From Gemmiger formicilis (GTDB taxonomy: Bacteria; Bacillota; Clostridia; Oscillospirales; Ruminococcaceae): DNA of 64,000 nt. Positions 42,157 to 49,976 of the stretch are shown in pieces (position 1 is the first letter of the stretch; each line of letters opens with the position of its first letter). Where the stretch lies: NCBI RefSeq assembly GCF_016900095.1, contig NZ_JACJJP010000003.1, positions 1-64,000 of the forward strand. Reading direction: 5' to 3'. The notes under the pieces were generated by a model. The model was not told the DNA's origin. It made no database searches and saw only the letters and a list, made by a program, of their open reading frames with translations. A program made the position numbers and the translations under genes.

Positions 42157-42193
42157 GCGCAGTGTATATATACGCTGCGCTGTTTTATTTTTT
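42156..42193 (+). terminator. Attenuator terminator before purE
   Basis: AGCGCAG-T-GTA-TATA-TAC-G-CTGCGCT, an 11-bp stem (one T.G pair) with a 4-base loop, then GTTTTATTTTTT. It lies entirely upstream of purE, 17 bases before the start codon, so it must be overridden for purE expression from the promoter at 41982. Confidence 0.85.
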
Positions 42194-42209
42194 CAGGGAG
42201 GTCAAGTAT

Positions 42210-42716
42210 ATGGAAAATCGCAAAAAAGTAGCCGTGATCATGGGTTCTGACAGCGACTGGTCGGTGGTCAAGAGCGCATGCAGCGTCCTGAAGGAATTTG
42301 ACGTTCCGTTTGAAGCTCACATTCTTTCGGCCCACCGCACGCCGGAGGCCGCCGCCGCTTTTGCCAAGAGCGCCCGGGACAACGGGTTCGGCGTGATCAT
42401 CTGCGCCGCCGGCATGGCCGCTCACCTGGCTGGTGCTTTTGCCGCCAACTCCACCCTGCCCGTCATCGGCATCCCCATGAAGGGCGGCGCCATGGACGGC
42501 CTGGATGCCCTGCTGGCCACCGTGCAGATGCCTTCCGGCTTTCCTGTTGCCACCGTGGCCCTGAACGGCGCCAAAAACGCCGCTTACCTGGCCGTGACCA
42601 TCCTGGCCGTGGCCGATGAGGAACTGGCCGGCAAGCTGGCCGCCTTCCGCGCCGATACCGCCGCCGCCATCGCCAAAAAGGATGCCGCCGTGGCTGCCGA
42701 GGCTTCCGCTCTGTAA
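42210..42716 (+). CDS. purE: N5-carboxyaminoimidazole ribonucleotide mutase
   Basis: 168 residues. Class I PurE signature: [22 protein letters not shown] and [23 protein letters not shown]. It moves the carboxyl group to give CAIR. No purK is present in this window; the partner may be elsewhere. ATG 42210 follows AGGGAGG; an ATG at 42162 lies inside the terminator and is not used. Heads the purine operon. Confidence 0.95.
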   Translation: MENRKKVAVIMGSDSDWSVVKSACSVLKEFDVPFEAHILSAHRTPEAAAAFAKSARDNGFGVIICAAGMAAHLAGAFAANSTLPVIGIPMKGGAMDGLDALLATVQMPSGFPVATVALNGAKNAAYLAVTILAVADEELAGKLAAFRADTAAAIAKKDAAVAAEASAL

Positions 42717-42728
42717 CGCAGTTTTTTG

Positions 42729-42757
42729 TTGCACCCCCGTACAAAAACAGGTACAAT
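42729..42757 (+). promoter_or_regulatory. Second promoter, before purC
   Basis: TTGCAC (42729-42734), 17-base spacer, TACAAT (42752-42757), about 80 bases before purC. It would supply the rest of the operon even when the purE attenuator is closed. Confidence 0.65.
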
Positions 42758-42841
42758 AGAGATGTGGGATCTGCGCGCGGTACATTGCCGCACGCCCAAA
42801 TATACAACCGTAATTACATAAAACAAAAGGAGAGTTTTATC

Positions 42842-43555
42842 ATGGATATCAAGGTTCTGGATCAGATGTACGAAGGCAAGGCCAAGCAGGTTTTCGCTAC
42901 CAGCGACCCCGACATCGTTATGGTGCACTACAAGGATGACGCCACTGCCGGCGACGGCGAGAAGAAGGGCACCATCCGGGACAAGGGCATCGTCAACAAC
43001 AAGCTGTCCAACGCCCTGATGCAGAAGCTGGAAAAAGAGGGCGTGCCCACCCATTATGTGGAGGAAATCAACGACCGTGACACCTTTGTGAAGAAGGTTC
43101 AGATCGTTCCGCTGGAAGTCATCATCCGCAACGTTGCCGCCGGCCACTTCAGCCTGCGCATGGGCGTGCCCGAAGGCACCCCGTTCAAGACCCCCATTCT
43201 GGAATTCAGCTACAAGAACGACGATCTGCATGACCCGTTCATCAACCATTACTACGCCCTGGCTCTGGATCTGGCCACCCAGGAAGAGATCGACACCATC
43301 ACCCGTTACGCTTTCAAGGTCAACGACGTGCTGAAGAAGATCCTGCTGGACGCCAACATCCGTCTGATCGACTTCAAGCTGGAATTCGGCCGCCTGCCCG
43401 ACGGCACCATCATCCTGGCCGACGAGATCAGCCCCGACACCTGCCGTTTCTGGGATGCCACCACCGGCGCTCATCTGGACAAGGACCTGTTCCGCCGCGA
43501 TATGGGCGGCGAGGCCGACGCTTACCAGGAAGTCATGAAGCGTCTGCTGGGCTGA
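42842..43555 (+). CDS. purC: SAICAR synthase
   Basis: Joins CAIR with aspartate using ATP. 237 residues with YEGKAKQVF, the DDATAGDGEKKG loop, EVIIRNVAAGHF and ILADEISPDTCRFWD. Length is normal. AAAGGAGAG lies 9 bases before ATG 42842; upstream open frame has no ribosome binding site. Confidence 0.96.
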   Translation: MDIKVLDQMYEGKAKQVFATSDPDIVMVHYKDDATAGDGEKKGTIRDKGIVNNKLSNALMQKLEKEGVPTHYVEEINDRDTFVKKVQIVPLEVIIRNVAAGHFSLRMGVPEGTPFKTPILEFSYKNDDLHDPFINHYYALALDLATQEEIDTITRYAFKVNDVLKKILLDANIRLIDFKLEFGRLPDGTIILADEISPDTCRFWDATTGAHLDKDLFRRDMGGEADAYQEVMKRLLG

Positions 43556-43597
43556 GATGCCCTTTTGCCCCTTTTGCATGAAGAACGGAGTTTTGTA

Positions 43598-45070
43598 ATG
43601 AGCGAATTTAGCCTTGACAATACCGGCCTGCATGAAGAATGCGGCGTGTTCGGCATCTATGATTCCACCGGCCGCACCGACATGGTCAGCGCGGTGTACA
43701 GTGCCCTGTATGCCCTGCAGCACCGCGGTCAGGAAAGCTGCGGCATCGCCCTGAACGTGGACGGCGTGCTGACCGGCCACCGGGACCTGGGCCTGGTGAG
43801 CGAAGTGTTCACCAAGCGGGTGCTGGAAGACCTGCCCCATGACGCCAAGATGGCCACCGGCCATGTGCGGTATGCCACTTCCGGCCAGCGCAGCCGTTCC
43901 AACGCCCAGCCCATGATCCTGCACCATTGCAAGGGCGCCATGGCTGTGTGCCACAACGGCAACCTGACCAACGCCGCCCGGCTGCGCCATCGCCTGGAAA
44001 TGAGCGGTTCCATCTTCCACGGCACCTCGGACACCGAGGTCATCGCCTATCTGCTGACCCAGAACCGCCTGATCTCCCCCGACATCGAAACCGCCGTCTG
44101 CCGTACCATGGAGCAGATTGAAGGCGCGTACAGCCTGGTCATCATGACCCACACCAAGCTCATCGCCGCCCGGGACCCCCACGGGTTCCGCCCCCTGTGC
44201 ATCGGTGCTCTGCCCGACGGTTCCGGCTATGCCTTTGCTTCCGAATCCTGCGCGCTGGACGCCGTGGGCGCCACCATGCTGCGGGACGTGGACCCCGGCG
44301 AGATCGTGGTGGCCGACCGCAACGGTCTGCGCAGCATCCGCACCCACTGCAACAGTGCGCCCCACACCCTGTGTGTGTTCGAGTACATCTATTTTGCCCG
44401 TCCCGACTCAGTCATTGAGGGCACCTGCGTCCACGAGGCCCGGCTGCAGGCCGGCCGGTTTCTGGCCCAGGAACACCCGGTGGAAGCCGATGTGGTCATC
44501 GGTGCACCGGACTCCGGCCTGGATGCCGCCCTGGGGTATGCCCAGGAAAGCGGCATTCCCTACGGCGTGGGCTTCATCAAGAACAAGTATGTGGGCCGCA
44601 CCTTCATTCAGGGCAGTCAGGCCCAGCGGGAGAGCAGTGTGCGCATCAAGCTGAATGCCATCTCCTCCACCGTGGCCGGCAAGCGCGTGGTGCTGGTGGA
44701 TGACTCCATCGTCCGCGGCACCACCAGCGCCCGTACCATCAAGCTGCTGCGGGATGCCGGTGCCAAGGAAGTGCACTACCGCATCTCTGCCCCGCCCTTT
44801 GCTCACCCGTGCTATTTCGGCACCGATATTCCGGACGAAAAGCTGCTGATTGCCACCGGTCACACGGTGGAGGAGATCAACAAGATGGTGGGTTCGGATA
44901 CTCTGGGCTATCTGAGCATCGAACATGTGCAGCAGCTGGCCCCCAAGAGCAAATGCGGCTACTGCGTGGGCTGCTTTACCGGTGAATACCCGGTGGACCC
45001 GCCCAAGGAACCCATGAACATTGTGTATGACCGGCCGCTGAGCCAGTCCAACACCAACAAAAAGCTGTGA
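43598..45070 (+). CDS. purF: Amidophosphoribosyltransferase (Fe-S, B. subtilis type)
   Basis: First committed step of purine synthesis: PRPP plus glutamine to phosphoribosylamine. 490 residues. A 14-residue propeptide precedes the nucleophile in EECGVFG (Cys15). The PRPP loop is VVLVDDSIVRGTTS. Cysteines including CGYCVGC near the C-terminus fit the [4Fe-4S] class that is oxygen-sensitive and controlled by nucleotides. CGGAG precedes ATG 43598. Confidence 0.96.
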   Translation: MSEFSLDNTGLHEECGVFGIYDSTGRTDMVSAVYSALYALQHRGQESCGIALNVDGVLTGHRDLGLVSEVFTKRVLEDLPHDAKMATGHVRYATSGQRSRSNAQPMILHHCKGAMAVCHNGNLTNAARLRHRLEMSGSIFHGTSDTEVIAYLLTQNRLISPDIETAVCRTMEQIEGAYSLVIMTHTKLIAARDPHGFRPLCIGALPDGSGYAFASESCALDAVGATMLRDVDPGEIVVADRNGLRSIRTHCNSAPHTLCVFEYIYFARPDSVIEGTCVHEARLQAGRFLAQEHPVEADVVIGAPDSGLDAALGYAQESGIPYGVGFIKNKYVGRTFIQGSQAQRESSVRIKLNAISSTVAGKRVVLVDDSIVRGTTSARTIKLLRDAGAKEVHYRISAPPFAHPCYFGTDIPDEKLLIATGHTVEEINKMVGSDTLGYLSIEHVQQLAPKSKCGYCVGCFTGEYPVDPPKEPMNIVYDRPLSQSNTNKKL

Positions 45071-45090
45071 CGGAAAAGGAGTCAACGACC

Positions 45091-46131
45091 ATGGAGAAAA
45101 GCTATTCTGAAAGCTATGCCGCCGCCGGTGTGGATATTACCGCCGGTTACGAGGCCGTGCGCCTGATGAAGCAGTATGTGGCCCGCACCATGAACGACCA
45201 CTGCATCGGCGGTCTGGGCGGTTTCGGCGGCCTGTTTGAGCTGGACTGCACCGACATGCCCCATCCGGTGCTGATCTCCGGCACCGACGGCGTTGGCACC
45301 AAACTGCGCATCGCCCAGCTGATGAACCGCCACGACACCATCGGCATCGACTGCGTGGCCATGTGCGTCAACGATGTCATCTGCGCCGGCGCCAAGCCGC
45401 TGGTGTTCCTGGATTACATTGCCTGCGGCAAGAATGTGCCCGAGCGCATTGCCGAGATTGTCAAGGGCGTGGCCGAAGGCTGCGTACAGGCCGGCTGCTC
45501 CCTGGTGGGCGGCGAAACGGCCGAACATCCCGGCGTTATGGCAGAGGATGATTACGATCTGGCCGGCTTTACCGTGGGCGCTGTGGACAAGAGCAAGATT
45601 CTGGACAACTCCACCATGCAGGCCGGTGATGTGATCATCGCCCTGCCTTCCACCGGTGTGCATTCCAACGGGTTTTCTCTGGTGCGCAAGATTTTTGACA
45701 TCGAGAACCATCCCGAAGTGCTGCAGAAGCACTACGATGAGCTGGGCTGCACCCTGGGCGAGGCCCTGCTGGCTCCCACCAAGATCTACGTCAAGCCGGT
45801 GCTGGCCGTGATGAAGGAACTCACCGTGAAGGGTGTTTCCCACATTACCGGCGGCGGCTTCTATGAGAACATCCCCCGCAGCCTGAAGGCCGGCTGCTGC
45901 GCCCGCATTGCCAAGGCGGACGTGCGCACCCCTGCCCTCTTCGATCTGCTGGCCAAGACCGGCAACATTCCCGAGCATGACATGTTCAACACCTTCAACA
46001 TGGGCGTGGGCATGGTGCTGATTGTGGCCGCCGAGGACGCGGACAAGGCTATCGAGATTCTGAAGGCCAACGGCCAGGATGCCTACCGTCTGGGCGTGAT
46101 TGCCGAAGGCGACGGGGTGGAACTGGTATGA
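45091..46131 (+). CDS. purM: AIR synthase (FGAM cyclo-ligase)
   Basis: 346 residues: ISGTDGVGTKLRIA, GAKPLVFLDYIACG, GGETAEHPG, the dimer segment, and GGGFYENIPR. ATP-dependent ring closure to AIR. ATG 45091 is chosen because AAAAGGAG stands 9 bases ahead; a GTG at 45067 overlaps the purF end without such a site. Overlaps purN by four bases (ATGA). Confidence 0.96.
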   Translation: MEKSYSESYAAAGVDITAGYEAVRLMKQYVARTMNDHCIGGLGGFGGLFELDCTDMPHPVLISGTDGVGTKLRIAQLMNRHDTIGIDCVAMCVNDVICAGAKPLVFLDYIACGKNVPERIAEIVKGVAEGCVQAGCSLVGGETAEHPGVMAEDDYDLAGFTVGAVDKSKILDNSTMQAGDVIIALPSTGVHSNGFSLVRKIFDIENHPEVLQKHYDELGCTLGEALLAPTKIYVKPVLAVMKELTVKGVSHITGGGFYENIPRSLKAGCCARIAKADVRTPALFDLLAKTGNIPEHDMFNTFNMGVGMVLIVAAEDADKAIEILKANGQDAYRLGVIAEGDGVELV

Positions 46132-46721
46132 AAAACGTTGCGGTATTGGTATCGGGCGGCGGCACCAACCTGCAGGCCATCCTGGACAGCGAGCACCGGG
46201 GTGAGAACCCCAACGGCCGCGTGACCCTGGTGGTGGCCAGCAAGCCGGGCGTCTACGCCCTGACCCGGGCCGAGAACGCCGGCGTCAAGACCGCCGTGGT
46301 GGCCCGCAAGGAGTACGCCGACAGCGCTGCCTTCGATGCGGCCCTGCTGGCTGTGCTGAAAGAAAACAAGATCGACGTGGTGGTACTGGCCGGATTTTTG
46401 AGCGTGCTGGGCCCCAGCGTCATCGCCGCCTATCCCCGGCGCATCCTGAACGTTCATCCCAGCCTGATTCCCAGCTTCTGCGGACCGGGCTTCTATGGAC
46501 TGCGGGTACATGAGGCCGCCCTGGCCCGGGGTGTCAAGGTGACCGGCGCCACGGTACATTTCGTGAACGAGGAATGCGACGGCGGGCCCATCCTGCTGCA
46601 GAAGGCCGTGGCCGTGCAGCCGGACGATACCCCCGAAACTTTGCAGAAGCGGGTCATGGTGGAGGCCGAATGGCAGCTGCTGCCCCGCGCTCTGGCCATG
46701 GTTTGCAACGACGAGGTGTAA
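46128..46721 (+). CDS. purN: GAR transformylase (formyl-THF dependent)
   Basis: 197 residues with VLVSGGGTNLQAIL, the catalytic HPSLIPSFCGPGFYG region (His in NVHPSL), and GATVHFVNEECDGGPILLQ (catalytic Asp). Uses 10-formyl-THF. Normal length. Translationally coupled to purM. Confidence 0.96.
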   Translation: MKNVAVLVSGGGTNLQAILDSEHRGENPNGRVTLVVASKPGVYALTRAENAGVKTAVVARKEYADSAAFDAALLAVLKENKIDVVVLAGFLSVLGPSVIAAYPRRILNVHPSLIPSFCGPGFYGLRVHEAALARGVKVTGATVHFVNEECDGGPILLQKAVAVQPDDTPETLQKRVMVEAEWQLLPRALAMVCNDEV

Positions 46722-46725
46722 TGCG

Positions 46726-47463
46726 ATGAAAAAGAATCTGTACAAGTATCTGGCCGGCAATGAATATCCGGGCCGCGGCATCTGCCTGGGTCTTTCCTCC
46801 GACGGGTCCAAGGCCATGGTGGCTTACTGGATCATGGGCCGCAGCGCCAACAGCCGCAACCGCGTGTTTGAGGCCCTGCCCGAGCGCGGCGGCATCCGCA
46901 CCGTGGCGGCAGACCCCGCCAAGATGGAGGATCCCCACCTGATCATCTACAACCCGGTGCTGACCCTGGGCACCACCACCATCGTGACCAACGGCGACCA
47001 GACCGACACCATCTTCAACTTCATGAAGGACGGTCTGTTCCCGGGCTACAGCTTCGAGGCGGCCCTGGCCACCCGCACCTTTGAGGATGACGCCCCCAAC
47101 TTCACCCCCCGCATTTCCGGTGTGGTGGACATGAAACAGGGCGGCTACAAGCTGAGCATCCTGAAAAGCTGCGATGGCAACGATGCCAGCGTACAGCGCC
47201 AGACCTTCGATTATCCCCAGCCGGTGGCGGGAGAAGGTCATCTGATCACCACCTACCAGAAAAACGGCAGCCCTATCCCCAGCTTTGCGGGTGAGCCCCT
47301 GCGGGTAGGCGTGGATGAGAGCGACCCCAACGAATTTGCCGGCAAACTGTGGGAAGCCCTGAACACCGACAACAAGGTGAGCCTGTTTGTGCGGGCCATC
47401 ACCCTGGCCACCGGCGATTATGAGGATGTTATTCTGAACAAATACAACACTGTGGAGGGTTGA
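46726..47463 (+). CDS. purO: IMP cyclohydrolase, PurO type
   Basis: 245 residues. It resembles the archaeal PurO family: YLAGNEYPGRGICLG near the N-terminus, YWIMGRSANSRNRVF, and VVTNGDQTDTI-like segment (IVTNGDQTD, about 85-93). It closes the ring of FAICAR to IMP, the last step of the pathway. It replaces the N-terminal half of the bifunctional PurH, which is missing from the next gene. Lies 4 bases after purN. Confidence 0.88.
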   Translation: MKKNLYKYLAGNEYPGRGICLGLSSDGSKAMVAYWIMGRSANSRNRVFEALPERGGIRTVAADPAKMEDPHLIIYNPVLTLGTTTIVTNGDQTDTIFNFMKDGLFPGYSFEAALATRTFEDDAPNFTPRISGVVDMKQGGYKLSILKSCDGNDASVQRQTFDYPQPVAGEGHLITTYQKNGSPIPSFAGEPLRVGVDESDPNEFAGKLWEALNTDNKVSLFVRAITLATGDYEDVILNKYNTVEG

Positions 47464-47465
47464 GC

Positions 47466-48647
47466 ATGAACGAATTCCAGTTGAAGTACGGCACCAATCC
47501 CAACCAGAAACCCGCCCGCATCTTTATGGCAGACGGCAGCGAACTGCCGGTGACCATCCTGAACGGCCGCCCCGGTTACATCAACTTTCTGGATGCTCTG
47601 AACAGCTACCAGCTGGTCAAGGACCTGAAAAAGGCCCTGGGCCTGCCCGCAGCTGCCAGCTTCAAGCACGTATCCCCCGCCGGCGCCGCCCTGGGCCTGC
47701 CCCTGGACGACACCCTGCGGCGGATGTACCACATCGACGCTGACATGGAGCTGTCTCCCCTGGCCTGCGCTTACGCCCGCGCCCGCGGCGCCGACCGCAT
47801 GTCCAGCTTCGGCGACTGGATTGCCCTGTCCGACGTGTGCGACCTGGCCACCGCCAAGCTCATCAAGCATGAGGTCTCCGACGGCATCATTGCCCCGGGT
47901 TATGACGACGACGCCCTGGAAGTGCTGAAGAGCAAGAAGAAGGGCAACTACAACATCGTGGCCATCGACCCCGACTATGTGCCCGCGCCCCTGGAGCGCC
48001 GCACCGTCTACGGCGTGACCTTTGAACAGGGCCGGCAGGATCTGGAAATCAACGCCGACACCATGCTGACCAACATCGTAACCAAGGCCAAGGACCTGAC
48101 CGAGGACCAGAAGCGGGACCTGGTGATGAGCCTGATCGTTTTGAAGTACACCCAGTCCAACAGCGTCTGCTATGTGCAGGGCGGCCAGACCATCGGCGTA
48201 GGCGCCGGCCAGCAGAGCCGCATCCACTGCACCCGTCTGGCAGGCCAGAAGGCCGATAACTGGCAGCTGCGTCACATGCCCAAGGTGCTGGATCTGCCCT
48301 TCCGGGAGGACATCTCCAAGCCCAACCGGGACAACGCCATCGACGTCTACATCGGCGACACGCCGGAAGATGTGATCGGTGATGACGTGTGGGCCGAGAC
48401 CTTTACCGAGCAGCCCGCCCCCCTGACCGCCGAGGAAAAGAAAGCCTGGCTGTCTCAGGTGCACGGTGTCTGCCTGGGCAGCGACGCCTTCTTCCCCTTC
48501 GGCGACAATATTGAGCGCGCCCGCCGCAGCGGCGTGGACGCCATTGTGCAGCCCGGCGGTTCCATCCGTGACCAGCAGGTCATCGACACCTGCGACAAGT
48601 ACGGCATCGTGATGGCCTTCTGCGGCATCCGCCTGTTCCACCACTGA
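47466..48647 (+). CDS. Stand-alone AICAR formyltransferase (C-terminal half of PurH)
   Basis: 393 residues covering only the AICARFT part of PurH: LKYGTNPNQKPARIF, the FKHVSPAGAALG loop with the catalytic Lys-His pair, and the C-terminal PGGSIRDQQVIDTCDKYGI. The IMP cyclohydrolase domain is absent, matching the upstream purO. Transfers formyl from 10-formyl-THF. GGAGGG lies 6 bases before ATG 47466. Confidence 0.93.
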   Translation: MNEFQLKYGTNPNQKPARIFMADGSELPVTILNGRPGYINFLDALNSYQLVKDLKKALGLPAAASFKHVSPAGAALGLPLDDTLRRMYHIDADMELSPLACAYARARGADRMSSFGDWIALSDVCDLATAKLIKHEVSDGIIAPGYDDDALEVLKSKKKGNYNIVAIDPDYVPAPLERRTVYGVTFEQGRQDLEINADTMLTNIVTKAKDLTEDQKRDLVMSLIVLKYTQSNSVCYVQGGQTIGVGAGQQSRIHCTRLAGQKADNWQLRHMPKVLDLPFREDISKPNRDNAIDVYIGDTPEDVIGDDVWAETFTEQPAPLTAEEKKAWLSQVHGVCLGSDAFFPFGDNIERARRSGVDAIVQPGGSIRDQQVIDTCDKYGIVMAFCGIRLFHH

Positions 48648-48669
48648 TATACGCAAAGGAGTTTTTGCG

Positions 48670-49962
48670 ATGAAGATTTTAGTCGTTGGCGGCGGCGGAC
48701 GTGAACACGCCATCATCCGCGCGCTGAAAAAGAGCCCCCAGTGCACCGAGATCTGGTGCGCCCCGGGCAACGGCGGCATCGCTTATGACGCCATCTGCAA
48801 GGACATCAAGGCCACCGACGTGGACGCCATGGTCGCCTTTGCCAAAGAGGAAGGCTTTGACTATGCCGTGGTGGCCCAGGATGATCCCCTGGCCCTGGGT
48901 ATGGTGGATGCGCTGGCCAAGGTGGGCATTCCCGCCTTCGGTCCCAATGCTGCCGCCGCCCGCATTGAGGCCAGCAAGGTCTTCAGCAAGAATCTGATGA
49001 AGAAATACGGCATTCCCACCGCCGACTATGAGACCTTCGACAATGCCGACACTGCCATGGACTACATTCGCGGCCGTGGCAAGTATCCGGTGGTCATCAA
49101 GGCCGACGGGCTGGCCCTTGGCAAGGGCGTGCTGATCTGCCAGGATGAGGCCGAGGCCGAAGCCGGCCTGAAGGAAATCATGCTGGACAAAAAGTTCGGC
49201 GCTTCCGGCAACCATGTGGTGGTGGAAGAGTTCCTCACCGGCCCCGAAGTGAGTGTGCTGTCCTTCTGCGACGGCAAGACCGTCATTCCCATGGTTTCCA
49301 GCATGGACCACAAGCGCGCTCTGGACCACGACGAAGGTCTGAACACCGGCGGCATGGGCACTGTGGCCCCCAACCCTTACTACACTCCCGAGGTGGCCGC
49401 CGAGTGCATGTTGACCATCTTTGCCCCCACCGTGGCCGCCATGCAGGCCGAGGGCTGTCCCTTCAAAGGCTGCCTGTACTTCGGCCTGATGCTGACCCCC
49501 GACGGGCCAAAGGTCATTGAGTACAACTGCCGTTTCGGCGATCCCGAAGCCCAGGTGGTGTTGCCTTTGCTGCAAAGTGATCTGCTGACCGTGATGCAGG
49601 CCACCACCAACGGCACCCTGGACAAGACCGAAGTCAAGTTCTCTGACGGCGCGGCCGCCTGTGTGATCCTGGCTTCCGGCGGGTATCCCCTGGCTTACGA
49701 AAAGGGCAAGGAGATCACCGGCCTGACCGAAGGCCAGCTGCCCGGCGCCGACGATGTGACCGTCTACCATGCCGGCACCGCCCGCAAGGGGGACGCCCTG
49801 GTCACCTCCGGCGGTCGTGTGCTGGGTGTGACCGCCACCGCTCCCGATCTGGCCACCGCCCTGAAAAAGGCGTATGCAGCCGCAGAGCAGATTCATTTTG
49901 ACGGCGTGCACAAGCGCAGTGACATCGGCGCCCGTGCCATGGCCGCCCTGAACTGCCGTTAA
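48670..49962 (+). CDS. purD: GAR synthetase
   Basis: 430 residues, ATP-grasp enzyme joining glycine to phosphoribosylamine. MKILVVGGGGREHAII, VIKADGLALGKGV, and GFEFNxRFGDPE-like YNCRFGDPEAQ near the end of the ATP-grasp domain. Normal length. AAAGGAG before the ATG. Confidence 0.96.
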   Translation: MKILVVGGGGREHAIIRALKKSPQCTEIWCAPGNGGIAYDAICKDIKATDVDAMVAFAKEEGFDYAVVAQDDPLALGMVDALAKVGIPAFGPNAAAARIEASKVFSKNLMKKYGIPTADYETFDNADTAMDYIRGRGKYPVVIKADGLALGKGVLICQDEAEAEAGLKEIMLDKKFGASGNHVVVEEFLTGPEVSVLSFCDGKTVIPMVSSMDHKRALDHDEGLNTGGMGTVAPNPYYTPEVAAECMLTIFAPTVAAMQAEGCPFKGCLYFGLMLTPDGPKVIEYNCRFGDPEAQVVLPLLQSDLLTVMQATTNGTLDKTEVKFSDGAAACVILASGGYPLAYEKGKEITGLTEGQLPGADDVTVYHAGTARKGDALVTSGGRVLGVTATAPDLATALKKAYAAAEQIHFDGVHKRSDIGARAMAALNCR

Positions 49963-49976
49963 GGAGGAAAGAACAA

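Larger units (their letters stand above)
42017..42193 (+). promoter_or_regulatory. Structured purE leader (attenuator)
   Basis: Transcribed leader of about 190 nt between the predicted start and purE. GGATGCCCA (42020-42028) is perfectly complementary to TGGGCATCC (42102-42110). A local GGAG-GGTG-CTCC hairpin (42055-42066) can hide a Shine-Dalgarno sequence. A 29-codon reading frame follows (42067-42156), and an intrinsic terminator stands directly before the purE ribosome binding site. I could not match it to the purine, PRPP, ZTP, THF or T-box classes by their conserved motifs. Confidence 0.6.

Noticed and set aside
42017-42193. Purine, PRPP (ykkC), ZTP (pfl) or THF riboswitch before purE
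   Set aside because: I looked for their conserved cores and found none; the leader is therefore described as unclassified.
46726-47463. A frameshift that split one purH gene into two
   Set aside because: The first protein is not a PurH N-terminal half but a full-length member of the unrelated PurO family with its own start.
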